Below are positions 1 through 10,000 of a DNA stretch of 64,000 nt, in pieces; positions within the stretch are counted from its first letter, which is position 1, and every line of letters starts with the position of its first letter. Below the pieces are notes generated by a model. That model was not told the DNA's origin. It saw nothing but the letters and a program-made list of their open reading frames with translations, and searched no databases. The stretch is taken from assembly GCF_032118995.1 (NCBI RefSeq), contig NC_092656.1, forward strand, positions 18,168,694 through 18,232,693. The letters run 5' to 3'. The stretch is from Asterias amurensis. Taxonomy: Eukaryota; Echinodermata; Asteroidea; Forcipulatida; Asteriidae. Made by a program: the position numbers and the translations under genes.

Positions 1-2
1 CC

Positions 3-1184
3 AGCAAACTGCAGAAGTGGCACAAACCGAGTAAGTCATCAAGCCATGGTGTTAAAACATCAGCCTTACTTAAGGACATCCAAACACCAAAGGCATCTTC
101 CTCGATGACCTGTGAACTAACAAAGGTTCACAGGGACGAAGTTGACCTTCGATCTGCTCTACACAAAAGAACAAAGACAATAGGTGACTATAATTTGGAT
201 GTTCTGGCAGAAATCACCAATGGAAAGGCAGCTGGCTTGTTACATTTATCGCATAAAAGGAAATGTCCCTCATCACCAGACATTAACAATATTCACTCAA
301 CAATTAACATAACTTCATCATCACCGATCTATGTGTCATCGGTCAAAGATGCCCTCATGAGAGTAAAGACACACACACAGCCTTTAGTCAACTCAGAAGA
401 AATGGTTAATGAGCTCTCCTGCAGCAAAAGAAGTAGGATGTGGTTGGTCGAGTCCACAAAACAACAGTTCAGATCACATCTTTGGAGTGCACACAGAACT
501 GGAAGAATAACCGCTTCTAATATGAGTGCTGTCATGAAGCATGTTGATGCACATGGTAACATAACTGGAGCCACACACAGTATCATTGCTACAGCCATGT
601 CTTACTACAAGCATTTCACAACACCAGCCACATCATATGGGATAAACCAAGAACCAACAGCCCGAAAGCAGTACTCGCTAACAATGCAAAAGAAACACAA
701 ACATTTCACTACCCAGGAGACAGGCCTCTGGATATCCAGTACACATCCTTTCATTGCTGCGACCCCTGATGGATGCGTCACATGCAAGTGTTGCGGGGAT
801 GGCATCATTGAGATAAAGTGTCCATTCAGAAACAATAATGTCAGCATTAAAGAATATGGTTCACTGAAGAATACATGCTTGGAAAGCAAAGAGGGCCAAG
901 TTACTTTGAAAACTTCTCACAGTTATTATATTCAGGTTCAATGTCAGTTGTTTTGTACAGAATGCAGTTACTGTGACTTTGTATTAATGACTAATGCAAA
1001 ACAAGATAACATGCTAATCCAGCGCATTTGTAGGAATGAAAAAATAATTGATGAAATGAAACAAAAAGCATCAATTTTCTGGTCAGACAAGGTGTTGACT
1101 GAGCTGACAACATGTGAAGTAGAGAAGAAAATGGCATTTAAATACATTAAAGATCTGCTTGTAGAAGCACTCTCTAAGTTGTAG
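3..1184 (+). CDS. YqaJ-type exonuclease of the ISL2EU transposon, 5' end cut by window
   Basis: The frame is open from base 3 to the stop at 1184, so the first visible ATG (105) is probably internal and the true start lies outside the window. The segment just before it reads LQKWHKPSK, like the linker that precedes the nuclease domain in related animal proteins. The YqaJ/lambda-exonuclease core is visible in order: RITASNMS near 508; YGINQEPTARKQY; HPFIAATPDG, with the Asp-Gly pair near 768-775; IIEIKCPF, with Glu at 810-812 and Lys at 816-818; and QVQCQLF from 933. These are the metal-binding and catalytic positions of the fold. The family degrades or resects double-stranded DNA ends. In ISL2EU elements this protein accompanies the transposase, and its exact role in transposition is not known to me. 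A MITE starts 43 bp past the stop. Confidence 0.85.
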   Translation, partial: SKLQKWHKPSKSSSHGVKTSALLKDIQTPKASSSMTCELTKVHRDEVDLRSALHKRTKTIGDYNLDVLAEITNGKAAGLLHLSHKRKCPSSPDINNIHSTINITSSSPIYVSSVKDALMRVKTHTQPLVNSEEMVNELSCSKRSRMWLVESTKQQFRSHLWSAHRTGRITASNMSAVMKHVDAHGNITGATHSIIATAMSYYKHFTTPATSYGINQEPTARKQYSLTMQKKHKHFTTQETGLWISSTHPFIAATPDGCVTCKCCGDGIIEIKCPFRNNNVSIKEYGSLKNTCLESKEGQVTLKTSHSYYIQVQCQLFCTECSYCDFVLMTNAKQDNMLIQRICRNEKIIDEMKQKASIFWSDKVLTELTTCEVEKKMAFKYIKDLLVEALSKL

Positions 1185-1227
1185 AGAAAAACAAGTTGAA
1201 ACTACAAGTACCTGCCAAATGAATAGG

Positions 1228-1578
1228 TTAAAGCCATTGGACCCTTTCGGTACAGAAAAAAAATAAAAGTTCACAGATTTACAAATAATTTACAGGGTTT
1301 ATAGAAGGTAATGGTGAAAGACTTCTCTTGAAATATTAATCCATGAAATGCTTTACTATTTGAGAAAACAGTAAAACAATATAAATTCTCGTTAGCGAGA
1401 AATACAGCGGAAACACGCGGAAACAAGAGTGGGTTTTCCCGTTATTTTCTCCCGACTCCGATGACCGATTGAGCCTAAATTTTCACAGGTTTGTTGTTTT
1501 ATATACATGTATAAATTGTGATACACGAAGTGTGGGACTTGGACAATACTGTTCACCGAAAGTGTATAATGGCTTTAA
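1228..1578 (+). mobile_element. MITE-A copy 1
   Basis: Starts TTAAAGCCATTGGACCC and ends with the inverse ATGGCTTTAA; TTAA is present at both edges. It lies between the convergent YqaJ and transposase genes. The right inverted repeat is somewhat worn and the core palindrome (AATTCTCGTTAGCGAGAA) carries one change. Confidence 0.85.
1262..1267 (+). promoter_or_regulatory. AATAAA poly(A) signal supplied by MITE-A
   Basis: AATAAA 78 bases past the YqaJ stop, inside the inserted MITE. It is the first such hexamer after the gene, so it could serve as its 3' end signal. Use is inferred. Confidence 0.4.
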
Positions 1579-1694
1579 TATACATTTGACAGCAAGAGAA
1601 AATGTGTTGACATGCTGAATATATGCACGGTCTTCACTATTCCCTCCCTATTCAGACGACAGATTGACCCCTTGTAATTTTAACTATCCTACAT

Positions 1695-4600
1695 TTAACC
1701 TTTAATAACAGAGGGTTTGAGATTGGTAAGAGCACAGCACACAGTTGCTGCAGGTCCAATTAAATCGAGCTGATTTACAGGCACTGGACCTGCTAGATAT
1801 TTATACTCCCGTACTCTACCAATCACACGCTCAACATGAATTCGAGCATGTGTGATTTCCTTGTTGAGGACATTCTTCTCCTCAGTAAACGGTTGCCCTT
1901 TATGAACAAATGGTAGAATAATGAGCTCGACACCATGCTCTACCAATTCACCCTTTATCTTAAATCCTTTGTCAACCATACACTTGTCACCAGGAGAGAA
2001 CTTATCAAGAATATCACTTTTTAGAACAAGCTCTTTATCAGACATATTTCCACCAGCTGGGGGTGACAGGAAGGACACTGAGCCCCCTGGAGTACATGCA
2101 AGTAGAAATTTAGTGGTTGGGCGGTTTTTATAGGCTGAGAACACTTGAGTATTTGCCTCTACATGAGATGGTTTTTGAGTTGCTACTTCAAAACAGTCAA
2201 GTATAGCTCTTATACCTTTCCATGGTTTAAAGCATCTTGGATAGCATAGTGGGACCTCTTCTTTCTCTGGCCAATAAATTAAACCACAAAGCTCATGACC
2301 CAGAAATGGAATCCATGTGGATAGTATGGATGACACAGAAGGTTGTGAAATGTTAAACAGAAATGCCAAATAATCCTCAGTCATGTTGTGCCGCAACTTC
2401 ATCAAAGTCAGGAGGAGTTCATTTGGTTGAGACAGAAGTCTCGCTGGTCCAGGTCTACTTTGATTTGCCTGAAGAAACTTCTTTGGTATTGCTGAATCAC
2501 TGCCATGCCAGTAGGCCATGGTTTTTGCTGCTGGTTCAACTTCCTTAAAGACCCACTCAAATACCTTGTATGACGCTAAGCCAGTGTGGAGATGGATAAG
2601 TTCATCCGAGTCCTTTATAGATTCAATGGATACTTTAGGCCCGTCTACAAGTCTCTTCATTTCTTGTGATTTCTTTACAAGTGACTTGTTCTCTTTTGTT
2701 AATCGTTTGCTTCGTAAAGCCTCAGCTGCCAAGTTTTCTTGAAGGTTTTCTACTTTTTGTATGTGTTTTTTGAGCTGTACTGTTAGTTCTTTACAATTTG
2801 CATTGCCACATAACATCTTTTTGCCCTTTTTATACCTTTGACAGTTCTTGTATATTTTATGTGTACAGTCTTTGTCATGACCTTTGCATCCAAAGTGAAC
2901 AGTTGGTACTAACGGTACACCTGGAACAGTCTCGGTGTAATTATGAAAGTCACCGATAGAATAGGGGGTACAATCACCTGTGTCATCTGTTCTTGAAGAA
3001 ATGGTTGGCTGTTTGGTGATAATAGTTGAACTCGTTTGAAGTTGCTCATTTGCTGGAAGATCAAGCAGACCACCATATCTATAAATGAAGAGGGCTTCAA
3101 GGCATTTACCACCAGGCACAATGGGTGCAAGTTTGGAAACTAAATATCTTGCTGTGGGCCAAGGCAATTGCAGCAGCGTCTGGTTCAGTTGTTCACCCTG
3201 TACTCCAAACTGCTTGCCTAGATTAGCAATAGTAACAGGGTCCAAGTACTTGCTGATGTGAACTAAGATGTTGGAGATGAGTCCATCTTCCACAGCTGCT
3301 GCTTCCTTGGCCGCACATTTCCTAGACACTGCCCAGCTAGGGTAACCCCTCAAATATTGCGAAGGGACAGCAGAATTTTCAAGTGGCTTTGCAAATCTGA
3401 ATGAAAACAAGAAAAGAAGAAAATAAATATGTATTAAGTAATGCCAATACAATAAAGATCTTTTACTCTAGAATACCATCAGGAGATTAGCCAGTTAATC
3501 TAGCAACATTTCCCCTGTGAATCATAAAAAGGTGTGGGTATGAACTTGCACTGTACACAAAATATCCACAGAACAAAATAAAAAGGTTGTGTTATCTGGT
3601 AAATGAACAGTACACTTGCTTTAGATTTTACAATGTTTTATTCTTACTGCAGTTGAAGATTAATTTGACAAATGTATTATGAAGTACAGGTCCTCCCCTC
3701 CATAAATTTATTTACATTTGAATTAATCAAATAGATTGTTCTCATGAAACAGTGTTGACTGAGGACATTATGTATTTTTTATTCCTATATTTTTGGCAGA
3801 GTTTAACATTATTTTCCAACCTGAAAACACAGTAAATATTTATTCATAAATACCCCACACAGTTTTGCTATTCGGTGATGGAGGGCAAGTCACGTTGGGG
3901 TGTATAAAGTGTGACAGATTTTTCTACTTTATTAAGCCTTTTAACCGAAATGGCATTTATAAATGGAATAATAGAGTAGTGACTCGTTCTATAAACAGCC
4001 GTTTAAACATTTGCAGGGTCGTGGCAGTGCGACAAAGGCCCGATCCGAACAACCCTGCCTGTTTTAAACACCCGTTTAAGAACTCGTCATCACTCATTTA
4101 TTCCCTTAGAATTTTGTGCTTAATCCTTCAGGTATATGTACATGTTTCTTATTTGATGACCTGTCATATTTGTTAAGTCAGAAATGAGATGCACTTACTT
4201 GAAATGGTTACTACAGATCTTCGTGTGCTTTGTCACCTTGAAATTCTTGGTGTCAATTTTTTTCTCCCATTTCGTGAATTCTTCAATTTTGGGAGAATGG
4301 AATTGAAGGTCAAGCACATGTGGCATTATGATCCATCTGAAAAGCAATGATATTGCAATTTGCATTATTATAAGTCTATTGTGCATCTCCTGTATTTGCC
4401 TGAACACCGGTGATTAAAAGATACCTTAAGAATGATAAGATTATTTTAAATGTAACTTTTTTAAATATCTGACTGGTACTGTCGTCTAATCCAGTTCACA
4501 TTTGAAATAACAGTTTTTTGTATGATATACTTGCAACAAGTAATATTGTTCCATTTTCAAAGATCATTGAAAAGTCACATCAATTCAGAAGATCTTTTGT

Positions 4601-5538
4601 TTATTATTTTCCCCTAAACTCAAGCTAAGCACAGTGCTATAAAGACACTGAACACTATTGGTAATTGTCAAAGACTAGCCTTCACAGTTAGTGTATCTCA
4701 ACAAAAAATGCATAAAATAACAAACCTGTGAAAATTTGAGCTCAATCGGTCGTCGAAGTTGCGAGATAATAATGATTTCAAGAAAGAAAAAAAACCTTGT
4801 CAGACGAAGTTGTGTGCTTTCAGAGGCTTGATTTCGTGACCTCAAATTCTAAACTGAGGTTTTGAAATCAAATACGTGGAAAACTACTTCTTTCTCAAAA
4901 ACTATGTTACTTCAGAGGGAGCCGTTTCTCAAAATGTTTAATACTATCAACCTCTCCCCATTATTCGTTACCAAGAAAGGTCTTATGCTAATAATTATTT
5001 TGAGTAATTACCAATAGTGGTGTCCACTGCCTTTAAAACTCAACAACTGGTAATTTTTGTTATAGCATTCTGCTAGGCTCACTTTCATGGCTCTGCTACA
5101 AGTAACTGCATGTCCAACTTCTGTACTTGTGATTATCATTCCAAACCTCGCACTAGCTGTATAACTTTAAAGGAAGAATGCCTCTATTGCACACTACAAA
5201 ACAGAATTCCCTTTTACCCGTGTGAAATACATTGAATGTAAAGGCAGTAGAGTTCCTTGCTTTCGGAAAGTGCTGATTCTTTGTACATTAAGCCTGGTGG
5301 TGTTTCATACTTCATGCGAAAGCAAAGCAAATTTTAGTGGCATATTAATTCTCAGGTATTTTTCCAATTATTCATGATTTAATTTTAATAATGACATTTA
5401 TTTATTGATATTTTAATTGTATTAAATTACTTTTGTTCAAAATAACATGACATACATGGACCTACGCATGCTACATACGACGTACCTGTCCCTGTTTCTT
5501 CCGTTGTTGCAAAGCACACACCTGTGGTCTGACGGCAT
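1695..5538 (-). CDS. THAP-domain DDE transposase of the ISL2EU transposon (3 exons, complete)
   Basis: Exons on the minus strand: 5538-5486, 4336-4199 and 3396-1695. Donors GTACGT and GTAAGT and polypyrimidine-CAG acceptors fit, phases agree, and the total is 1893 nt or 630 residues. Exons 1-2 encode a THAP zinc finger: CVLC in exon 1, an invariant-type Trp in TKWEKKI and the closing C-H pair in CSNHF. Next come a Cys-rich stretch (about 234-265), a coiled coil (about 267-314), a helix-turn-helix (about 405-427, ISQPSVSSIL) and a DDE_Tnp_4 nuclease domain. Candidate catalytic residues are D464 (ILDCFEV), D539 (MVDKGF) and E586 (HVERVIGRV). The protein should bind the transposon ends through THAP and cut them. 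I see no internal stop or frame break. Intron 1 holds a MITE-B. A domesticated host gene is the alternative, but the adjacent YqaJ gene argues for an element. Confidence 0.88.
4638..5036 (+). mobile_element. MITE-B copy 1
   Basis: Worn left end (TATAAAGACACTGAACAC) and right end GTCCACTGCCTTTAA. Lies within intron 1 of the ISL2EU transposase gene, so it is younger than that transposon's insertion or was carried with it. Confidence 0.85.
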
Positions 5539-5959
5539 TATTGTTGTATTTTAATCATCTAACATGACTTAATGCAAAGCATCGAGGTACTTCCATTCCA
5601 TAAACATAGATAAACATACATAAACTGTCTTCCGCTGCAGCATGACCGTCCATCCGGATGTTTACAAACAAACGCAATGTTTACAAACAGCAAGTCTCAG
5701 ACGAACGTAGTTCTCACGCCTGCTGTGCGTTGCTAACTGCTTGACGACTGCGAGGTGCCAAATATCTCCCATAATCCTTTGCGAGACTTCAGATTTTTGC
5801 TATCTGCAATAAGGTCTATGTTGAAATTGAAGTCCGCCCTCTTGCGTCCATGATTACTTTCAGCTGTTGGGGGCGCCCTACATCTCCAGCTGGCGTGAAA
5901 AAGGTAAACACGTTCCTCATTGTGGAAACCTTCTGATTTTTGTTTTATATGAGCGTCAA
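5539..5959. other. Spacer between transposase start and MOCS2 start
   Basis: Must contain the right end of the ISL2EU element and the 5' flank of MOCS2. Less AT-rich around 5640-5760 with a few CpGs. No TATA box or other element recognised. Confidence 0.5.
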
Positions 5960-6754
5960 ATGGCCTCTATTTGCGCGGATGTTGTCGAAATTAATTTACT
6001 TTTTTTCGCCAAGAGTCGAGAACTAGCTGGTGTGAAAGAGGGACACCTTCAGGTGCAGACAAATTTGAAACCAGAGGAATTGCTCCTGACAATTGTGAAC
6101 CACTATCCACAGTGAGTAAGATAGGATAAACAAGAACGTTCGTTTATTTATAAACCTTATTTGATTTTACATGATGAGGCGACAACCCTAGAAACTACTC
6201 TGCCTGTGAGCGGGGCCTTTAGAAATACACGGAAGAGGCGACTTGACTATTCAAATACGGCCTGACGATGACAGATCGACTTCACAGTGGTACTCCCCTT
6301 AGTACTAGTAGTAGCATGGTCGATAAGTTTTAAAATTAGCCCAAATTAATTAAATTGGATTCAACAGTGTTCATTCGATGTCCTTATTTATGACCTTATT
6401 ATATTTATAATCATGTGGGTAAGCATGGTAAAATGTTTGAAATTCATTGAATGATGATTTGCTCCTAGTTTCACATAATTTTAATATAAATCATAAGAGA
6501 CCACAGCTCCCCAAATGGGACATAACAATTTTTATACTGGAGCCCCTCCCCTGTTTTAAATCTCTTCAATTTTGGGCACACTTGCTTTTGATTTAGTCGT
6601 GGTATTCACTAGTACTTTACTTTCCAGACTGTCCGTTATTCAAGACACTGTCGTCCTGTCACTCAATCAAGAGTACATTGCCAAAGGAGACGATACTCTT
6701 AACCTTCGACCTGGTGATGAAGTTGCTGTAATTCCACCAATCAGTGGAGGCTAA
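5960..6754 (+). CDS. MOCS2: Molybdopterin synthase small subunit (MOCS2A / MoaD-like)
   Basis: Exons 5960-6111 and 6628-6754, 279 nt or 92 residues (human MOCS2A has 88). The product is the sulfur carrier of molybdopterin synthase: its C-terminal glycine thiocarboxylate donates sulfur to cyclic pyranopterin monophosphate in cytosolic molybdenum cofactor synthesis. Visible hallmarks are the ubiquitin-like start VEINLLFFAKSREL and the ending GDEVAVIPPISGG with the essential terminal Gly-Gly. Exon 1 ends at GTGAGT and exon 2 follows TTTCCAG in matching phase. An upstream in-frame ATG at 5867 would add 31 unrelated residues; the ATG at 5960, with G at +4, matches the family start. The exon runs 15 bases past the stop and then splices to the exon that starts MOCS2B, so both subunits come from one transcript, as in vertebrates. 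Confidence 0.93.
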
Positions 6755-7014
6755 CGTCAAACAATCTTCGTAAGTTGCATAATTAATCATTGCCATTGAT
6801 AATTAAAAGCCTTTACTTTTTATAAAGTTTTTTCTTCCAAACAATATTTGCACAGTGAGTCAAAATAAATGAGATAGTTCAGTAAGTTTTCCTCATTTAG
6901 TACAGAAAAAAAGATGTACCTTTAAATCATTCAAACAATCTTTAACATTATTCTTAACATGCACTGATCACTTTTATGATCATTTATTAATGTTCTCTTT
7001 CTGTGTTAGATAAA

Positions 7015-10000
7015 ATGGAAGGCAAAGATTTTATCAAAGTTACTCCCGACCCATTGAGTGTTGAAGAGATAACAAAGATGGTTACATCACCAACATCTGG
7101 TGCCATATCTTTATTCATAGGTAAGAATACTGCAGGATTTAAAGATGAAACAGTGGATCTTAGGAAGACTGCCCGATAGCGGTTGGTGTTCAAACACTGA
7201 AACAAAGGACCTTCATTCATAGGTCCTGTGAGGTTAACTACAGCACATTAGGCTTAAAGGGGCACGGTCATCGTGATCACAGCAATTCTCTCATTGGTCC
7301 TGTAATGTCTTAAGGGCAGTGGACACTATTGGTAATTACTCAAAATATTTATTGGCATAAAACCTTTCTTGGTGATGAGTAATGGGGAGAGGTTGATGGT
7401 ATAAAATATTTTGAGAAATGGCTCCCTCTGAAGTGCCATAGTTTTCGAGAAAGAAGTAATTTTCCATGAATTTGATTTCGAGACCTCAAATTTATAACTT
7501 GAGGTCTCGAAATCAACCATTTGAAAGCACACAACTTCGTGAGACAAGGGTTATTTTTCTTTCATTATTATCTCACAACTTCGATGACCGATTGAGCTCA
7601 AATTTTCACATGTATTGTTGAGATACACTAACTGTGAAGGCTAGTCTTTGACAATTACCAATAGTGTCCACTGCCTTTAATAGACTAGCGAATTAAATCA
7701 ACACTATTAAAAGAGTATTATAGACAAATTCAATCTCTGCATCAACATGTGCTTTATTCTCCGTTCCTCAGTTTTCCACTCTACCTCCGTGTGACCTTAC
7801 ACGAGGTCAACTCATTTGCATAACCAAGTGTGATCACATGAACACGACAGGTCCAGTGTGGTTGGTGTTCACACACTGAAACTAAGGATCTTCTATCATT
7901 GGTCCTGTGAGTCTTAATGCCTTAAAGGGGCACAGTCATTGTGATCAAAGTAATTATGTGGTCAGACATTCAATTCTAAACTCTCACTCAGTTAGTGCAC
8001 ACACACGTGATAATAATGACAGTCCCCTTTAAAGCTTTTGTTTGTAATGCAACAGTCAACGCATGCGTCTTGTAACTGGGTGAGACGTCATGTTTCCTTG
8101 TCCAACCACAAGCAGACTGTACTCACAACAACATTGCTCCTTTAAACATATCTGCTTAACATATAAAGATGACCCGTTAGTACTAAAGTTTTAAAAGGAC
8201 CGCCAATTTAAACAAAAGCGTAGAAACCAAAATTTGATATTTTAATCTGAAATAGTTTCGTTGTTCATATGGTTTTATATTTGGGTTTTATTCACCCCAA
8301 ACTCTTTTACTGTCGTGCAAGTAAACAGATAAAAACTTGTAAATAATTGACAACTACTTATTTGATTACTGGTTCTGACTTGGAAACAATTCCCAAAGTG
8401 ATAGTACCCCTTGTCACTTAACATAACTTGGTTTTCCTTCAGGAACAACTAGAAACAATTTTGATGACAAGGAGGTTGTCTGTTTGGAGTACGAGGCTTA
8501 TATTCCAATGGCAGAGAAGCAAATCCAAATTATCTGCCGGGATGTTAGGACAAAATGGAATGTGGAAAATATTGCAGTATTTCATAGACTAGGGTAAGAA
8601 TTTAATAATAATACTGAGTTCTTATATAATATTGATCATCACACTCAATGGGTGTCTCAAAGCACTCAGTACTTTTTCCTGTGAGGTTTGAGGCAATAAG
8701 ATTTGATTTGAAGTACGGTGTATGAGACCTAAACCTTTACATAGCACTATTCTGCACCCAGCAGGGTGGACACTTGTGCATTACAAGTCTTGTTATTATT
8801 ACTATTATTACTATGTTACGGTTTATAAGTTGCTGTGGCGCAATATACAACCAATCAAACCAGGAACACTAGGGCAAACCCCTTCTCTTTAGGATAAGTG
8901 GGTGCAATATGCCTTGGGTACTATTGCATGTATTGGCAAAACAACACAGGACCTTTAGCTTTCTGTCCCATCTAAATAACACAGGATTATGGCCAAGTGT
9001 CTTGCTTTTATAAGGACACAAGTGTCACGATTGTGGGCCTCGAACCCACTCTCTACTGATCAGAAACTCCAGAGCTTGAGTCGCCTCGGCCACGACACCC
9101 AATGAAGGACTGCTGTTTACGTTGCCTGCAACTTGCCCTGTTGTGAATTAAATGGCACACCCTTTAATTTGGTAGAATAAAACCAGCCCGCCGACCTCCA
9201 CCACCGTTAAGAAAACCCTGTTCACCAATAATTCATCAGCAACTGGCAATACAAATTGATTTATATGCCTATTTGGCTAAGTGTCGGTTTAAACTCAGTG
9301 TCGGGTTTTATGGTTTATAACTTATTTATTTAAATGAACATTTTCCAATTCAATCCTGACAAGATGAGTAATATCTGTTTGCACAGTGTGTGACAAAGCC
9401 TGTTTCTATGTTTAATCATCTTGGCAAATGAATTAATGAATAAACATGTCTAGGGCGATATCACGTTGACATTCATGACAACCACAAACTGTTTTTTTGG
9501 AGGAAACTCAGTTTATAAAGACACTCCAATAATCTGTCAATATATCACATATTTGTGTCCTCATCACCTTTGTAGGAGAATCAACAAATTTGTGTGTGAA
9601 CTAGGAGCAGTGGGAAGCAAATGAGGGCATAGTCTTTTTTAAGGCTAATTTATTTCTCAACTTTATTTCCATTTTTATTGTTTGTTTGTAATGTGTTTTT
9701 TTTGAGGGGCGGCGTCTATGTTATGTCATTAGCAAGGGGCTCTTGCCTACAGACTAGTACGTGTATGGTTTAGTATCCTGTCGTAAGGATACATAGTAAT
9801 TTCGAAATGAATCTTTAGACTAAAACCGACTAGTCCTGAGGATATCTTGTCATTTCAAGATCATACATTCCCATAACGATCTGAGAATCACCTTGGCTAA
9901 TGATGACAACAAAAGAGAAATAAGATTAGATAACTGTCAAAATTAAAAAAAATTTGTAATGGAATACGACATCATGAAAAGTGATTGATTTACTGCCAGT

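Larger units (their letters stand above)
1..5700. mobile_element. ISL2EU-type DNA transposon (left end outside window, right end not pinned)
   Basis: Two convergent genes, a YqaJ-type exonuclease on + and a THAP-plus-DDE transposase on -, form the gene pair known from ISL2EU elements of the PIF/Harbinger-related PHIS superfamily. Both reading frames are open, so the copy is young, still active or kept by selection. The left terminus precedes base 1. The right terminus must lie between the transposase start (5538) and the MOCS2 start (5960), but without its partner the terminal inverted repeat cannot be identified, so the end given is approximate. Two MITEs are nested inside, at 1228-1578 and 4638-5036. 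Confidence 0.75.

Noticed and set aside
5867-5959. Upstream start for MOCS2A
   Set aside because: The extra 31 residues have no counterpart in the family, and the ATG at 5960 gives the expected length.
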